Shown piece after piece: positions 34,460-42,750 of a DNA stretch of 64,000 nt (its first letter is position 1; every line of letters begins with the position of its first letter). The notes beneath the pieces are model-generated. The model was not told where the DNA came from, searched no databases, and saw nothing but the letters and a program-made list of their open reading frames with translations. Source of the stretch: Collinsella phocaeensis (GTDB lineage Bacteria > Actinomycetota > Coriobacteriia > Coriobacteriales > Coriobacteriaceae); contig NZ_FQLR01000004.1 of assembly GCF_900119895.1 (NCBI RefSeq), forward strand, positions 1,530,017 to 1,594,016, written 5' to 3'. The position numbers and the translations under genes were made by a program.

Positions 34460-34915
34460 CTACTCGCCCTGCTCAGCCGTATCCGCGCCAGCGTCCTCGA
34501 CCTCGACGGATTCCACGGGAACGGACACGGGGCCGTCCTCGACGGAATCCACCAGCTCGCGAACGTGAGCGATAAACGCCGTGCGCTCGGAAGCACCCAT
34601 GGTGCGCACGCGGGCCACGATGAGCTCATCCAGAATGCGCTCGGCCGCGGTCTCGCCCTGAGCGCCAAGGCGCTCGGTGACATCGGTGAACATGCCGCCG
34701 GCCTGTTCGAAGATATCGGACATGGAGCGGGCGAAATCCGGCGTGGCGGGATCGTGGCGGACCTCATCGCCCTTCGCGTTCAAATTGTTCAGAACCTCCT
34801 CGCCGCGCGCGTTGAGGTTCTCGAGAACCTCCTTGCCGCGCTCAGCCGTGATGGCCGCAGCTCCAAAACCGATGTTGACCATGCCGTTCACGAGCTCTTC
34901 GAATTTCGTAGCCAT
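34460..34915 (-). CDS. Phasin-like small helical protein
   Basis: A 151-residue, mostly helical acidic protein. MATKFEELVNGMVNIGFGAAAITAERGKEVLE resembles phasin or polyhydroxyalkanoate granule-associated proteins, with tandem ARGEEVLNNL/AKGDEV repeats, an amphipathic middle, and an acidic Val/Glu tail. AAGGAGG precedes the ATG. It is directly upstream of the ABC1 kinase gene. No PHA synthase is in the window, so it may act as a membrane or lipid-surface partner. Confidence 0.7.
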   Translation of the reverse strand: MATKFEELVNGMVNIGFGAAAITAERGKEVLENLNARGEEVLNNLNAKGDEVRHDPATPDFARSMSDIFEQAGGMFTDVTERLGAQGETAAERILDELIVARVRTMGASERTAFIAHVRELVDSVEDGPVSVPVESVEVEDAGADTAEQGE

Positions 34916-35012
34916 AGGGGCCTCCTTCTCGCATGCCGCCCGACGGGGCGACGCCGTATTGTTGCCTTGTACCCGCTCGCGGGCCCGCGTACCCCGCGAG
35001 CGGAGACGGGAA

Positions 35013-35046
35013 CGCGCCGTGCCGGCAAGCGGGCCGGCACGGCGCG
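35013..35046 (-). terminator. Hairpin after the C69 dipeptidase gene
   Basis: A perfect 14-bp stem (CGCGCCGTGCCGGC with its complement at 35033-35046) and six-base loop. On the minus strand it follows the dipeptidase stop by six bases and is followed by TTCCCGTC. Confidence 0.65.
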
Positions 35047-35052
35047 AGACCG

Positions 35053-36690
35053 TTAGTTATCGGACCTGGCGAATGCGTTCTTCATCGCCAGGCTCGTCTG
35101 GAACAGCACGCGCCCGAGCAACGCGTCCGTCTCGTCGCGCAGGATATCCGCCATGCGCTCGTTGGCGCGGGCGAGCTCAGCCGGAACCGCCGCGGGCTCA
35201 ATCCCGCGACACGCGGAATCGGTCTCGCGCAGCACCCTATGGCCGATGCCGCCGATCTTTTCCTGATAGCGCTCGATGTGCGCGGCATTCTCGTGGAAAC
35301 GCGCATCTGCCAAGGCGGCGATGAGGCGGTTGGACCAGTAGAAGCTGTCCGTGCTCACGCGCTCGGTGGTGTTGGAAAGGTACTCCGGCATCGTATCCAC
35401 GTTGCCGTACAGCGGGAAGAGCGCGTTGAACGGATTCGAGCCAAACGCCATCCACTGGATGCAGGACAGCTCCGGTGCCACATAGGGACGGATCTGGAGC
35501 ACGGCGAGCTGCCCGTTGCGGTTGATGCCGATCGGGCGGTACGCGCGGCGCGTGTCCTCGGTGCCCCAGCGCCCGTAGCAGTCGTACGGGGTGCCCTGAT
35601 AATGGGCGGAGAGCACGTACTTCACGTCCTCGATGGTCAGCTTCCGCTCGGGCACGCGGCTCCAGGGGATGTCGTCGGACTCGGGGTGCAGGTCGGCCTC
35701 CGGGCCGTCCCAAGCGTCGTGCGGGTTGAGGCAGCGCTGCATGAACCAGGCGCGCGGCGTGTTGTACACATGGTCGGAGTCGCTATGCGACCCGAACGCC
35801 TCGCGCGGGTTGAACACGTCGCCCGCATCGACGGCGCGCTCGAGGTCGGAGATCAACTCCTCCAGGCTGAACGGCAGCAGCGAGCCGTCTTCGTCCTCCT
35901 CATCCGGCTCGTCGTCGGCGAAGTACTCCGCATCGAAGATGTCCTCGGCGTCGAAACGGCGCGAAAGAGTGAGGTTGAGGTGGTTCTCTTCCATCCAGCT
36001 GCGCAGATCCGGGCTGGCCATATGCTCGACCTGGGCGCCCTCGGCGTCAGCCAGGTCGAAGAAGTCGATGCCGAGCTGGTTGGGCATCGTCACGTAGGCG
36101 TCATCGGGCACGCGCTTGGCGATCCAATGGTGCCCGCCGATCGTCTCGAGCCACCAGATCTCGTCGACATCGGAAAACGCGATGCCGTTCATCTCGTAGG
36201 TCCCGTACCGCTCGAGCAGAGAGCCCAGGCGCTCGACGCCTTCGCGCGCGGAACGGATATACGGCAGCACGAGCGTGACGAAGTCCTCCTCGCCCAGGCC
36301 GCCCGGAACGGCGGGCACATAACCCTCCTGCCCCTCTACGCCCCGTGCGGGAACGTACTCGACGAGCGGGTCGGCTCCGAGGACGCGCTCGTTGCTCGTG
36401 ATCGTCTCCGTAGCGGACATGCCCACGTTGGCCGTGTTGAAGCCCGCGGCCGCCCAAACGCCATGGCCCGGCAGCGCATCCGGAACACTCGTATAGCGCA
36501 TCGGCTCCTCGGAAAGCTCGATCGTGAGATGGGAGGCGGTGCTCGTGTACACGCGGGGCTGGTCCTGGGGCAGCACGACCTGCATGCGCTTGGGCTCGAA
36601 CTGGCCGCCGGGCGAATCCTCGTTGCGCGCGACGATCGTGGAGCCGTCGTAGCTCGCTTCCTTGCCGATGAGAATGGTCGTGCAGGCCAT
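35053..36690 (-). CDS. C69 family dipeptidase
   Basis: A 545-residue Ntn-hydrolase. The nucleophile is Cys3 in MACTTILIGKEASYDGSTIVARNED, exposed after removal of the first two residues. ANVGMSATET, WWLETIGGHHWIAKRVPDD and GTPYDCYGRWG are family segments. An acidic insert near 275-295 (FADDEPDEEDEDGS) is unusual. AGGAGG lies upstream. A possible -10 (TACACT, complement of 36743-36748) precedes it. The enzyme likely cleaves dipeptides in the cytoplasm. It is divergent from the cold-shock gene. Confidence 0.9.
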   Translation of the reverse strand: MACTTILIGKEASYDGSTIVARNEDSPGGQFEPKRMQVVLPQDQPRVYTSTASHLTIELSEEPMRYTSVPDALPGHGVWAAAGFNTANVGMSATETITSNERVLGADPLVEYVPARGVEGQEGYVPAVPGGLGEEDFVTLVLPYIRSAREGVERLGSLLERYGTYEMNGIAFSDVDEIWWLETIGGHHWIAKRVPDDAYVTMPNQLGIDFFDLADAEGAQVEHMASPDLRSWMEENHLNLTLSRRFDAEDIFDAEYFADDEPDEEDEDGSLLPFSLEELISDLERAVDAGDVFNPREAFGSHSDSDHVYNTPRAWFMQRCLNPHDAWDGPEADLHPESDDIPWSRVPERKLTIEDVKYVLSAHYQGTPYDCYGRWGTEDTRRAYRPIGINRNGQLAVLQIRPYVAPELSCIQWMAFGSNPFNALFPLYGNVDTMPEYLSNTTERVSTDSFYWSNRLIAALADARFHENAAHIERYQEKIGGIGHRVLRETDSACRGIEPAAVPAELARANERMADILRDETDALLGRVLFQTSLAMKNAFARSDN

Positions 36691-36892
36691 ATGCGTTCCT
36701 CCTAAGGCTTGCTGGCGAGACGCCGCCGGTAACTTCCCGTCCAGTGTACCCCGCGCGGGCATTCCTTTCCGTCGTGTTGCAAGAATCGATTCTCGCGAAG
36801 CGCTGCGGCAGGACGGGGGTAGGATTTATCCTGCATCGCGCTCGCGGTGCAGATCGCATACCCCTCACGCGGGGCGAACAGAAAGGTAGCGT

Positions 36893-37123
36893 ATGGCAAC
36901 CGGCACTCTCACCAAATCCTTCTTCAAGGAGAAGGGCTTCGGCTTCATCACCCCCGACGACGCGCCCGAGAACAGCAGGCATTCCGACGTCTTCGTGCAC
37001 TTCAGCGCCCTGCAGATGGACGGTTACAAGATCCTCGACGAGGGCGACCGCGTCGAGTACGAGGTCGGCCCCGGCAAGAAGCCCGGCGAGACCCAGGCGA
37101 TCAACGTCCGCAAGATCGGCTAA
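36893..37123 (+). CDS. Cold-shock domain protein, divergent
   Basis: A 76-residue single OB-fold nucleic-acid-binding protein. RNP1 is KGFGFI (14-19) and RNP2 is VFVHF (33-37). The first strand reads [13 protein letters not shown] where most Csp proteins have GxVKWFNxxKG, so the conserved Trp is Phe, and the inter-strand loop is longer ([12 protein letters not shown]). GAAAGG precedes the ATG, and a stem-loop (TGCATCGCG..CGCGGTGCA, about 36831-36850) sits in the leader. Ends at a strong terminator. Confidence 0.85.
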   Translation: MATGTLTKSFFKEKGFGFITPDDAPENSRHSDVFVHFSALQMDGYKILDEGDRVEYEVGPGKKPGETQAINVRKIG

Positions 37124-37149
37124 CGCGACCCTACAGCGCTCGACGCACG

Positions 37150-37173
37150 GGACGGCCCTCGGCCGTCCTTTTT
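37150..37173 (+). terminator. Intrinsic terminator after the cold-shock gene
   Basis: GGACGGCC, loop CTC, GGCCGTCC, then TTTTT. It lies 27 bases after the stop codon and is the most classical terminator in the window. Confidence 0.9.
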
Positions 37174-37293
37174 CATGCGCCAACCGCCTACCGACCCGCT
37201 GCGCCGCTCAAGGTCGAAACACGCCCCGATTCGATGGACACGCGAACGGGTAGGAATACCTCGAGAAACGTCCCCGTCGACAAGGAGGCCGGC

Positions 37294-37506
37294 ATGTATC
37301 CCAGCAGCTACGACATCTACGCGGTGCTCGTCCAGCTCGCCTTCTCCCTCGTTCCCAAGCTCATCCTTGGCCTCATCCTCCTGGTCCCGACGTATTTCGT
37401 CGTGCGCCAAGCGGTCCGCGCGGGGATCCGCCTTGCCGGCGAGGATGCGAAACGGACCGGGAGCGCAGCGACGGGCGGCGATACGACCAAGCGAGCGGAA
37501 CGTTGA
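37294..37506 (+). CDS. Small single-helix membrane protein
   Basis: A 70-residue protein not recognised by family. One hydrophobic helix spans about residues 10-35 (VLVQLAFSLVPKLILGLILL). A basic, polar C-terminal tail ends KRTGSAATGGDTTKRAER. A strong AAGGAGG site decides the start at 37294; the frame is open upstream without such a site. It stands alone between two terminators. Its role is unknown. Confidence 0.6.
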   Translation: MYPSSYDIYAVLVQLAFSLVPKLILGLILLVPTYFVVRQAVRAGIRLAGEDAKRTGSAATGGDTTKRAER

Positions 37507-37546
37507 GGCAACCGTCGATCGAAAAGGAACCGGGAGAACCCAACGA

Positions 37547-37574
37547 GGGGAGCGGCCTCAAGCGGCCGCTCCCC
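37547..37574. terminator. Hairpin between convergent small membrane gene and folD
   Basis: GGGGAGCGGCC at 37547-37557 pairs with 37564-37574 around a six-base loop. It is 40 bases past the membrane protein stop and 45 bases past the folD stop on the other strand. Confidence 0.6.
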
Positions 37575-37619
37575 CTCCTCATCCATGCGCTGAGATGCAC
37601 GGTGATCCCCTTGTAGAAG

Positions 37620-38480
37620 CTAGGCCAAACCGTGCTGGATCTTCGCCGCGAGCGCGACGTTGCTCATGAGCATCGCGCGCGTCATCGGTCCGACGCCTCC
37701 GGGGACGGGCGTGATGTGCCCCGCGACGAGCTCCGCCGAGGCGAAGTCGACGTCTCCGCAGAGCTTCCCGTCCTCGTCGCGATCCATGCCCACGTCGATC
37801 ACGGCGGCACCCGGTTTCACCCACGGCCCCTTGACCATCTTGGGGATGCCGCAGGCCGCCACGAGGATATCGGCGCTCTGGCAGATCCGCGCCAACTCGC
37901 GCGGATCGGTGTGCGAATGGGCGACGGATATGGTCGCGTTCCGGGCGAGCAGCATGAGGGACATGGGCTTGCCCACGATCGACGAACGGCCCACGATGAC
38001 CGCGTTTTTGCCCGCCGGGTCGATACCGTAGGCATCGAGCATCTCCATGATGCCCGCCGGGGTGCAGGGCCGCAGGCCGGGAAGTCCGCGAACGAGCCTG
38101 CCGAGGCTCTCGGGGTGAAATCCGTCGACGTCCTTCAGCGGGTCTATCGCGAGGACCACCTGCTCCTCGTCCAGATGCGCGGGAAGCGGCATCTGGACGA
38201 GGATGCCCGCGACGTCCGCATCGGCGTTCAGGCGCGCGATGAGGGCCATGAGCTCCTCTTGGGTGGTATCGGCGGGGAGCTTGTAGTCATGCGAGGGTAT
38301 GCCGCACAGCTCGCAGTCGCGCAGCTTGGCGCGCACGTAGGTGGCGGAACCCTGGTCGTTGCCGACGAGCACGACCGCCAGGCCGCAGGGAATGCCGCGC
38401 GATGCGAGCTCGGCCACCTCGGCGGCGGCGCGCTCGCGCACCTCGACCGCCAGCTTCTTTCCGTCGATTATCGTTGCCAA
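37620..38480 (-). CDS. folD: Methylenetetrahydrofolate dehydrogenase/cyclohydrolase
   Basis: A 286-residue bifunctional enzyme interconverting 5,10-methylene- and 10-formyl-tetrahydrofolate. The catalytic Lys is Lys52 in YVRAKLRDCE; VQMPLPAHLDE and VIGRSSIVGKPMSLML are family signatures. PGGVGPMTRAML closes the protein. The start is TTG at 38480, with AGGAGAG about 11 bases upstream; no in-frame ATG would keep the conserved N terminus. fhs lies upstream on the same strand, with a hairpin repeat between them. Confidence 0.95.
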   Translation of the reverse strand: MATIIDGKKLAVEVRERAAAEVAELASRGIPCGLAVVLVGNDQGSATYVRAKLRDCELCGIPSHDYKLPADTTQEELMALIARLNADADVAGILVQMPLPAHLDEEQVVLAIDPLKDVDGFHPESLGRLVRGLPGLRPCTPAGIMEMLDAYGIDPAGKNAVIVGRSSIVGKPMSLMLLARNATISVAHSHTDPRELARICQSADILVAACGIPKMVKGPWVKPGAAVIDVGMDRDEDGKLCGDVDFASAELVAGHITPVPGGVGPMTRAMLMSNVALAAKIQHGLA

Positions 38481-38516
38481 AGAAATCGCTCTCTCCTAGA
38501 TCGAATGATCGGGCCG

Positions 38517-38606
38517 GACGTGCGCCAGGGGGGGCGTGCCCGATGGCGCACGTCTGCACGGGATCGGCGGCGCGCGCCATGGGAGCTATCTCCCTTTAGC
38601 ACGCGC
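38517..38606. repeat. Two hairpin repeats between fhs and folD
   Basis: The first has arms GACGTGCGCCA (38517-38527) and complement (38544-38554) around GGGGGGGCGTGCCCGA. The second (38571-38606) is a degraded copy, GCGCGCCATGGGA..TCCCTTTAGCACGCGC, with arm mismatches. They fall between two co-directional folate genes, immediately upstream of folD and downstream of fhs. Confidence 0.55.
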
Positions 38607-38625
38607 CGCGTCGCGCGCAGGCTGT

Positions 38626-40293
38626 TTAGAACAGGCCCGTGATGACGCCGGCGTCGTCCACGTCGATGTTCTCCGCGGCGGGGACCTTCGGCAGGCCGGG
38701 CATCGTGAGGACGTTGCCCGTGAGCGCCACCACGAAATGGGCGCCCGCGCTCACCTTGAGCTCGCGCACGGTGATGCGGAAGCCCTCGGGCGCACCGAGC
38801 AGCCTGTCCTGATCGCTAAACGAGTACTGGGTCTTCGCCACGCACACGGGAAGGTTGCCGAATCCGTTGGCGCGCAGCTCGGCAAGCTGTCGCTTGGCGG
38901 CGGGGGTGAAATCGACGCCGTCGGCGCGGTAGATCTTGGTGGCGACCACCTCGAGCGCATCGGCGACGTCGGCGCCGTCCTCATAGGCGAAACGGAAGTC
39001 GCTGGGCTGTTCGACCAGGCGCATCACCTCGTCTGCGAGATCGAGCGCCCCCTCGCCGCCCTTGGCCCAAACCTCGGAGAGGCGGACGTTCACGCCGAGC
39101 TTCTCGCACTCCTTCGCGATGAGGTCGAGCTCGGCTTCCGTATCGGACGGGAAGCGGTTGATGGCGACCACGCACGGCAGGCCGTAGACGCTCTGGATGT
39201 TGTCGACGTGGCGGAGCAGGTTGGGCATGCCCGCCCGCAGCGCCTCGAGGTTCTCCTCATTGAGGTCGGCCTTGGCGACGCCCCCGTTGTATTTGAGGGC
39301 GCGCGCGGTAGCGACCACGACCACCGCATCGGGGCGGATGCCCGTCATGCGACACTTGATGTCGAGGAACTTCTCGGCACCCAGATCGGCGCCGAAGCCC
39401 GCCTCGGTGATTGCCACGTCGCCGAAGCGCATGGCCATGCGCGTGGCCATGATGGAGTTGCATCCGTGGGCGATGTTGGCGAACGGACCGCCGTGCACGA
39501 ACGCCGGCGTGTGCTCGAGCGTCTGGACAAGGTTGGGCTTGAGCGCGTCCTTCAGGAGCGCGGCCATGGCGCCCTGCGCCTTGAGCTGGCTAGCACGGAC
39601 GGGCTCGCCGGCGTAGCTGTAGCCGACGACGATATCGCCCAGGCGCGCCTTGAGGTCGGAGATGGAGGTCGAAAGGCAGAGGATGGCCATGATCTCGGAT
39701 GCGACCGTGATGTCGAAGCCGTCCTCGCGCGGCACGCCCTGGGCCTTGCCGCCGATGCCGTCGATCACGTGGCGCAGCTGGCGGTCGTTCATGTCGACGA
39801 CGCGCTTCCACGTGATGCGCTTGACGTCGATGCCCAGCGCGTTGCCCTGCTGGATATGGTTGTCGAGCATGGCGGCGAGCAGGTTGTTCGCAGCGCCGAT
39901 GGCGTGGAAGTCACCGGTGAAGTGCAGGTTGATGTCCTCCATCGGGACGACCTGGGCCCAACCGCCGCCGGCGGCGCCGCCCTTGACGCCGAACACGGGG
40001 CCGAGGGAGGGCTCGCGCAGCGCCACGGCGCTCTTGATCCCGCGGCGGCGCAACGCGTCCGCCAGGCCGATCGTCGTGGTGGTCTTGCCCTCGCCCGCGG
40101 GCGTGGGGTTGATCGCCGTGACGAGGACCAGCTTTGCCTTATGGTTGTCTTCCTCGTTCAAAAGCGAATAGTCGACCTTCGCCTTGTCGAAGCCATACGG
40201 GATGAGGTGCTTCGTATCGACCCCGGCCGCCTCGGCGACCTCGGCGATGGGAAGCGGCGTCACGGAATGCGCGATCTCGATATCGGTCATCAT
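38626..40293 (-). CDS. fhs: Formate-tetrahydrofolate ligase
   Basis: A 555-residue enzyme making 10-formyl-THF from formate, THF and ATP. The P-loop is [11 protein letters not shown] (64-74), followed by [19 protein letters not shown] and the monovalent-cation/folate segments [11 protein letters not shown] and GDFHAI. It ends [28 protein letters not shown] 40293 has AAGGGA ten bases upstream; the adjacent in-frame ATG at 40290 is equally possible. A possible -10 TATGCT lies on the minus strand near 40335. With FolD it forms a C1 supply unit. Confidence 0.96.
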   Translation of the reverse strand: MMTDIEIAHSVTPLPIAEVAEAAGVDTKHLIPYGFDKAKVDYSLLNEEDNHKAKLVLVTAINPTPAGEGKTTTTIGLADALRRRGIKSAVALREPSLGPVFGVKGGAAGGGWAQVVPMEDINLHFTGDFHAIGAANNLLAAMLDNHIQQGNALGIDVKRITWKRVVDMNDRQLRHVIDGIGGKAQGVPREDGFDITVASEIMAILCLSTSISDLKARLGDIVVGYSYAGEPVRASQLKAQGAMAALLKDALKPNLVQTLEHTPAFVHGGPFANIAHGCNSIMATRMAMRFGDVAITEAGFGADLGAEKFLDIKCRMTGIRPDAVVVVATARALKYNGGVAKADLNEENLEALRAGMPNLLRHVDNIQSVYGLPCVVAINRFPSDTEAELDLIAKECEKLGVNVRLSEVWAKGGEGALDLADEVMRLVEQPSDFRFAYEDGADVADALEVVATKIYRADGVDFTPAAKRQLAELRANGFGNLPVCVAKTQYSFSDQDRLLGAPEGFRITVRELKVSAGAHFVVALTGNVLTMPGLPKVPAAENIDVDDAGVITGLF

Positions 40294-40479
40294 GGTGTCA
40301 TGGTCCCTTCGTTTCGAGGAATAACCCGTCCAGCATAGCATGGGCGCACAAGGGGCTGCGGCACCTCGCAAACGGCCAAAAATTGTCCGCACCGCCCGCC
40401 GGACCGCGATCGTCGGCAGGCGCCGCGCCCGAGGCGCTGGACCGGCAGGGGCACCGGGCCGCCCGTGAGCGCGGGGGCG

Positions 40480-41541
40480 CTATTGCCCGTGCGGCTCCAG
40501 CCCCAGGTGCTCGAACGCGACGGCGGTGCCCATGCGACCCTGCGGGGTGCGGATGATGAGGCCTCGCTGCAGGAGATAGGGCTCGTACACGTCCTCGAGC
40601 GTGTTGGGGTCCTCTCCCACCGCGCTGGCGAGCGTGGACAGGCCCACGGCGCGGCCGCGGAACGTCTTGCAGAGCGTCTCCAGGATCCGGATATCCATCC
40701 AGTCGAGCCCGAGCTCGTCGATCTCGAAGAACGCCATGGCCTCCCGAGCGATGTCCAAATCGATCGCGCCGCCGCCGCGCACCTGGGCGTAGTCGCGCAC
40801 GCGCTTGAGCAGTCGGTTCGCGAGACGCGGCGTCCCGCGCGAGCGCGACCCGATCTCGCAGGCGGACGCGCGGTCGATCTGAACCCCCAGGATGCCGGCG
40901 GATCGGGTGACGATATCGGCGAGGTTGTCGATGGAGTAGTAGTCCAGCCTGAAGGAAATGCCGAAGCGGTCGCGCAGCGGCCCGGTCAGCATGCCGGAGC
41001 GCGTGGTTGCCCCCACCAGCGTGAAATGCGGGATATCGAGACGGATCGAGCGGGCCGCGGGCCCCTTTCCGATCACGATATCCAAGGCGAAGTCCTCCAT
41101 CGCGGGATAGAGGATCTCCTCGACCTGCCGGTTGAGCCGATGAATCTCGTCGATGAACAGCACGTCACCGGGCTGCAGGTTGGTGAGGATGGCGGCAAGG
41201 TCCCCGGTCCGCGCGATGGCGGGACCGGACGTGGTCTTGATCTGCGCGCCCATCTCGTTGGCCAGGACCGCGGCAAGCGTCGTCTTGCCGAGGCCGGGAG
41301 GCCCCGAGAAGATGACATGGTCCAGGCATTCCCCGCGGGTCTGTGCCGCCTCGATGAGAATGCGGAGGCTCTGCTTGATGTGGTCCTGACCGCAGTAGTC
41401 TTCAAGCAGCTGCGGTCGAAGACCGCGCTCGACATCGAGGTCGTCGCGCGTGAGGTTGCCCGTCACGAAGCGCTCCGTTCCCCCGTCGGAGCGGGGCGCA
41501 TCCGCCCACAGGTCCTGGGAGTCGTCGGCTTCCCACATCAC
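40480..41541 (-). CDS. ruvB: Holliday junction branch-migration ATPase RuvB
   Basis: A 353-residue AAA+ motor that drives branch migration with RuvA. Walker A GPPGLGKT is at 80-87, Walker B with DEIH at 131-134, sensor segment GATTRSGML, and the winged-helix C terminus includes [12 protein letters not shown]. Its ATG overlaps the ruvA stop by four bases. It is the last gene of ruvCAB. Confidence 0.97.
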   Translation of the reverse strand: MMWEADDSQDLWADAPRSDGGTERFVTGNLTRDDLDVERGLRPQLLEDYCGQDHIKQSLRILIEAAQTRGECLDHVIFSGPPGLGKTTLAAVLANEMGAQIKTTSGPAIARTGDLAAILTNLQPGDVLFIDEIHRLNRQVEEILYPAMEDFALDIVIGKGPAARSIRLDIPHFTLVGATTRSGMLTGPLRDRFGISFRLDYYSIDNLADIVTRSAGILGVQIDRASACEIGSRSRGTPRLANRLLKRVRDYAQVRGGGAIDLDIAREAMAFFEIDELGLDWMDIRILETLCKTFRGRAVGLSTLASAVGEDPNTLEDVYEPYLLQRGLIIRTPQGRMGTAVAFEHLGLEPHGQ

Positions 41542-42149
41542 GCATCAGCCCCCAAGCGCCGCAGGGCCGCGGCGAGCAGGTCCTCGACGCGGCCCTGCGC
41601 GTCCGCGCCCTCGAGCGAAAGCTCCGCCTCCTGCGGGCTGAACCCCATGGCGAGAAGCGCCGCACGCACGTCATCGAGTGCCGCAGGGGCCGCGGGGGCG
41701 ATCTGGGCGGGGGCGGCGGGCGCCGATATCCCCGAAAGCTCGCGGTCCTTGGCGAAAACGCCCTTGAGCTCGAGGATGAGCCGCTGGGCGGTCTTCTTGC
41801 CAACCCCCGGCACCCTGGACATGGCCTTATCGTCCTCCGCGCAGACCACCGCGTACAGCTGATCGACGGAATATGTCGAGAGCACGGCGAGCGCCAGGCG
41901 CGGGCCCACGCCCGACACGGCGACCAGCCGGTCGAACATGGCTCGCTCGGTCGCCGAGGAGAAGCCGAACAGGGCCAGCGCATCCTCACGGACCTGCAGC
42001 CGGCAGTGCAGCCTGCAGGACTCCCCCGGGCACGGGAGCGCCGCCGCCGTGGTGGCAGAGATGCCGAGCTCGAATCCGACACCACCCACATCGAGGACGG
42101 CGACGCTCGGCGTGGCCGATACGAGCGTGCCGGTAAGCAGGGTGATCAT
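41538..42149 (-). CDS. ruvA: Holliday junction DNA-binding protein RuvA
   Basis: A 203-residue subunit that forms the tetrameric platform on four-way junctions. Domain I begins [28 protein letters not shown]. Two helix-hairpin-helix motifs are [13 protein letters not shown] and [13 protein letters not shown]. An Ala/Pro-rich linker ([17 protein letters not shown]) leads to domain III, which contacts RuvB. It overlaps both neighbours by four bases. Confidence 0.96.
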   Translation of the reverse strand: MITLLTGTLVSATPSVAVLDVGGVGFELGISATTAAALPCPGESCRLHCRLQVREDALALFGFSSATERAMFDRLVAVSGVGPRLALAVLSTYSVDQLYAVVCAEDDKAMSRVPGVGKKTAQRLILELKGVFAKDRELSGISAPAAPAQIAPAAPAALDDVRAALLAMGFSPQEAELSLEGADAQGRVEDLLAAALRRLGADA

Positions 42150-42676
42150 ACGTATCCGTTTCCTCTCTGCTGGACGTAGGCGCCCTGGGTGAGCGCTCCG
42201 GTTCGACGGAGATGGGCATGGCACACAGCGCAGGCCAGGGCATCCGCCGCGTGGTCGGGATGAGGGTCGTGGTCGAGATGGAGCAGCGTCCGGACCATGT
42301 AGGTGACCTGACGCTTGTCTGCCGACCCGGTCCCCACGACGGACTGCTTGATCTGCATGGGCGTGTACTCGCCGAGCTCGACGCCGCAGAGCGAGACGGC
42401 GACCAGGGCGGCGCCGCGCGCATGGGCGGTCGGGATGGCCGAGCGAACGTTGGCGCCGAAGTACACGCTCTCCACGGCCGCCTCGTCCGGGCGGTAGCGC
42501 TCAACCACCTGTCGCAGCTCGTCGGCGATATGGCGCAGGCGAACCGGCAAGTCGCTACCGGCTGACGTATGGATGCAGCCGTAGGCGCGGCAACGCACCT
42601 CGCCAGCACGCTCCTCGACGATCCCCCAGCCGGTGTTTGCCAAGCCGGGGTCGATTCCCAGAATAACGATTCCCAT
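42146..42676 (-). CDS. ruvC: Holliday junction resolvase RuvC
   Basis: A 176-residue nuclease that cleaves branch-migrated junctions. Catalytic acidic residues are visible in ILGIDPGLANTGWG (Asp9), AAVESVYFG (Glu) and HPDHAADALACAVCH (two Asp). The start at 42676 keeps the family N terminus; the frame is open to 42700. A LexA box lies 18 bases upstream. It leads the ruvCAB operon. Confidence 0.95.
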   Translation of the reverse strand: MGIVILGIDPGLANTGWGIVEERAGEVRCRAYGCIHTSAGSDLPVRLRHIADELRQVVERYRPDEAAVESVYFGANVRSAIPTAHARGAALVAVSLCGVELGEYTPMQIKQSVVGTGSADKRQVTYMVRTLLHLDHDPHPDHAADALACAVCHAHLRRTGALTQGAYVQQRGNGYV

Positions 42677-42693
42677 CACCCCGCCCTCGTCCA

Positions 42694-42707
42694 CGAACAT
42701 CTGTTCT
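42694..42707. promoter_or_regulatory. LexA (SOS) box upstream of ruvCAB
   Basis: CGAACATCTGTTCT matches the Gram-positive LexA consensus CGAAC-N4-GTTC with only the last base of the palindrome off. A plausible -10 (TAGTAT on the minus strand, 42709-42714) abuts it, so LexA would block transcription start of ruvC. Confidence 0.75.
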
Positions 42708-42750
42708 TATACTACCTGCCGGAACCGGAGGGCGCAAGGACGGCTTCGTA

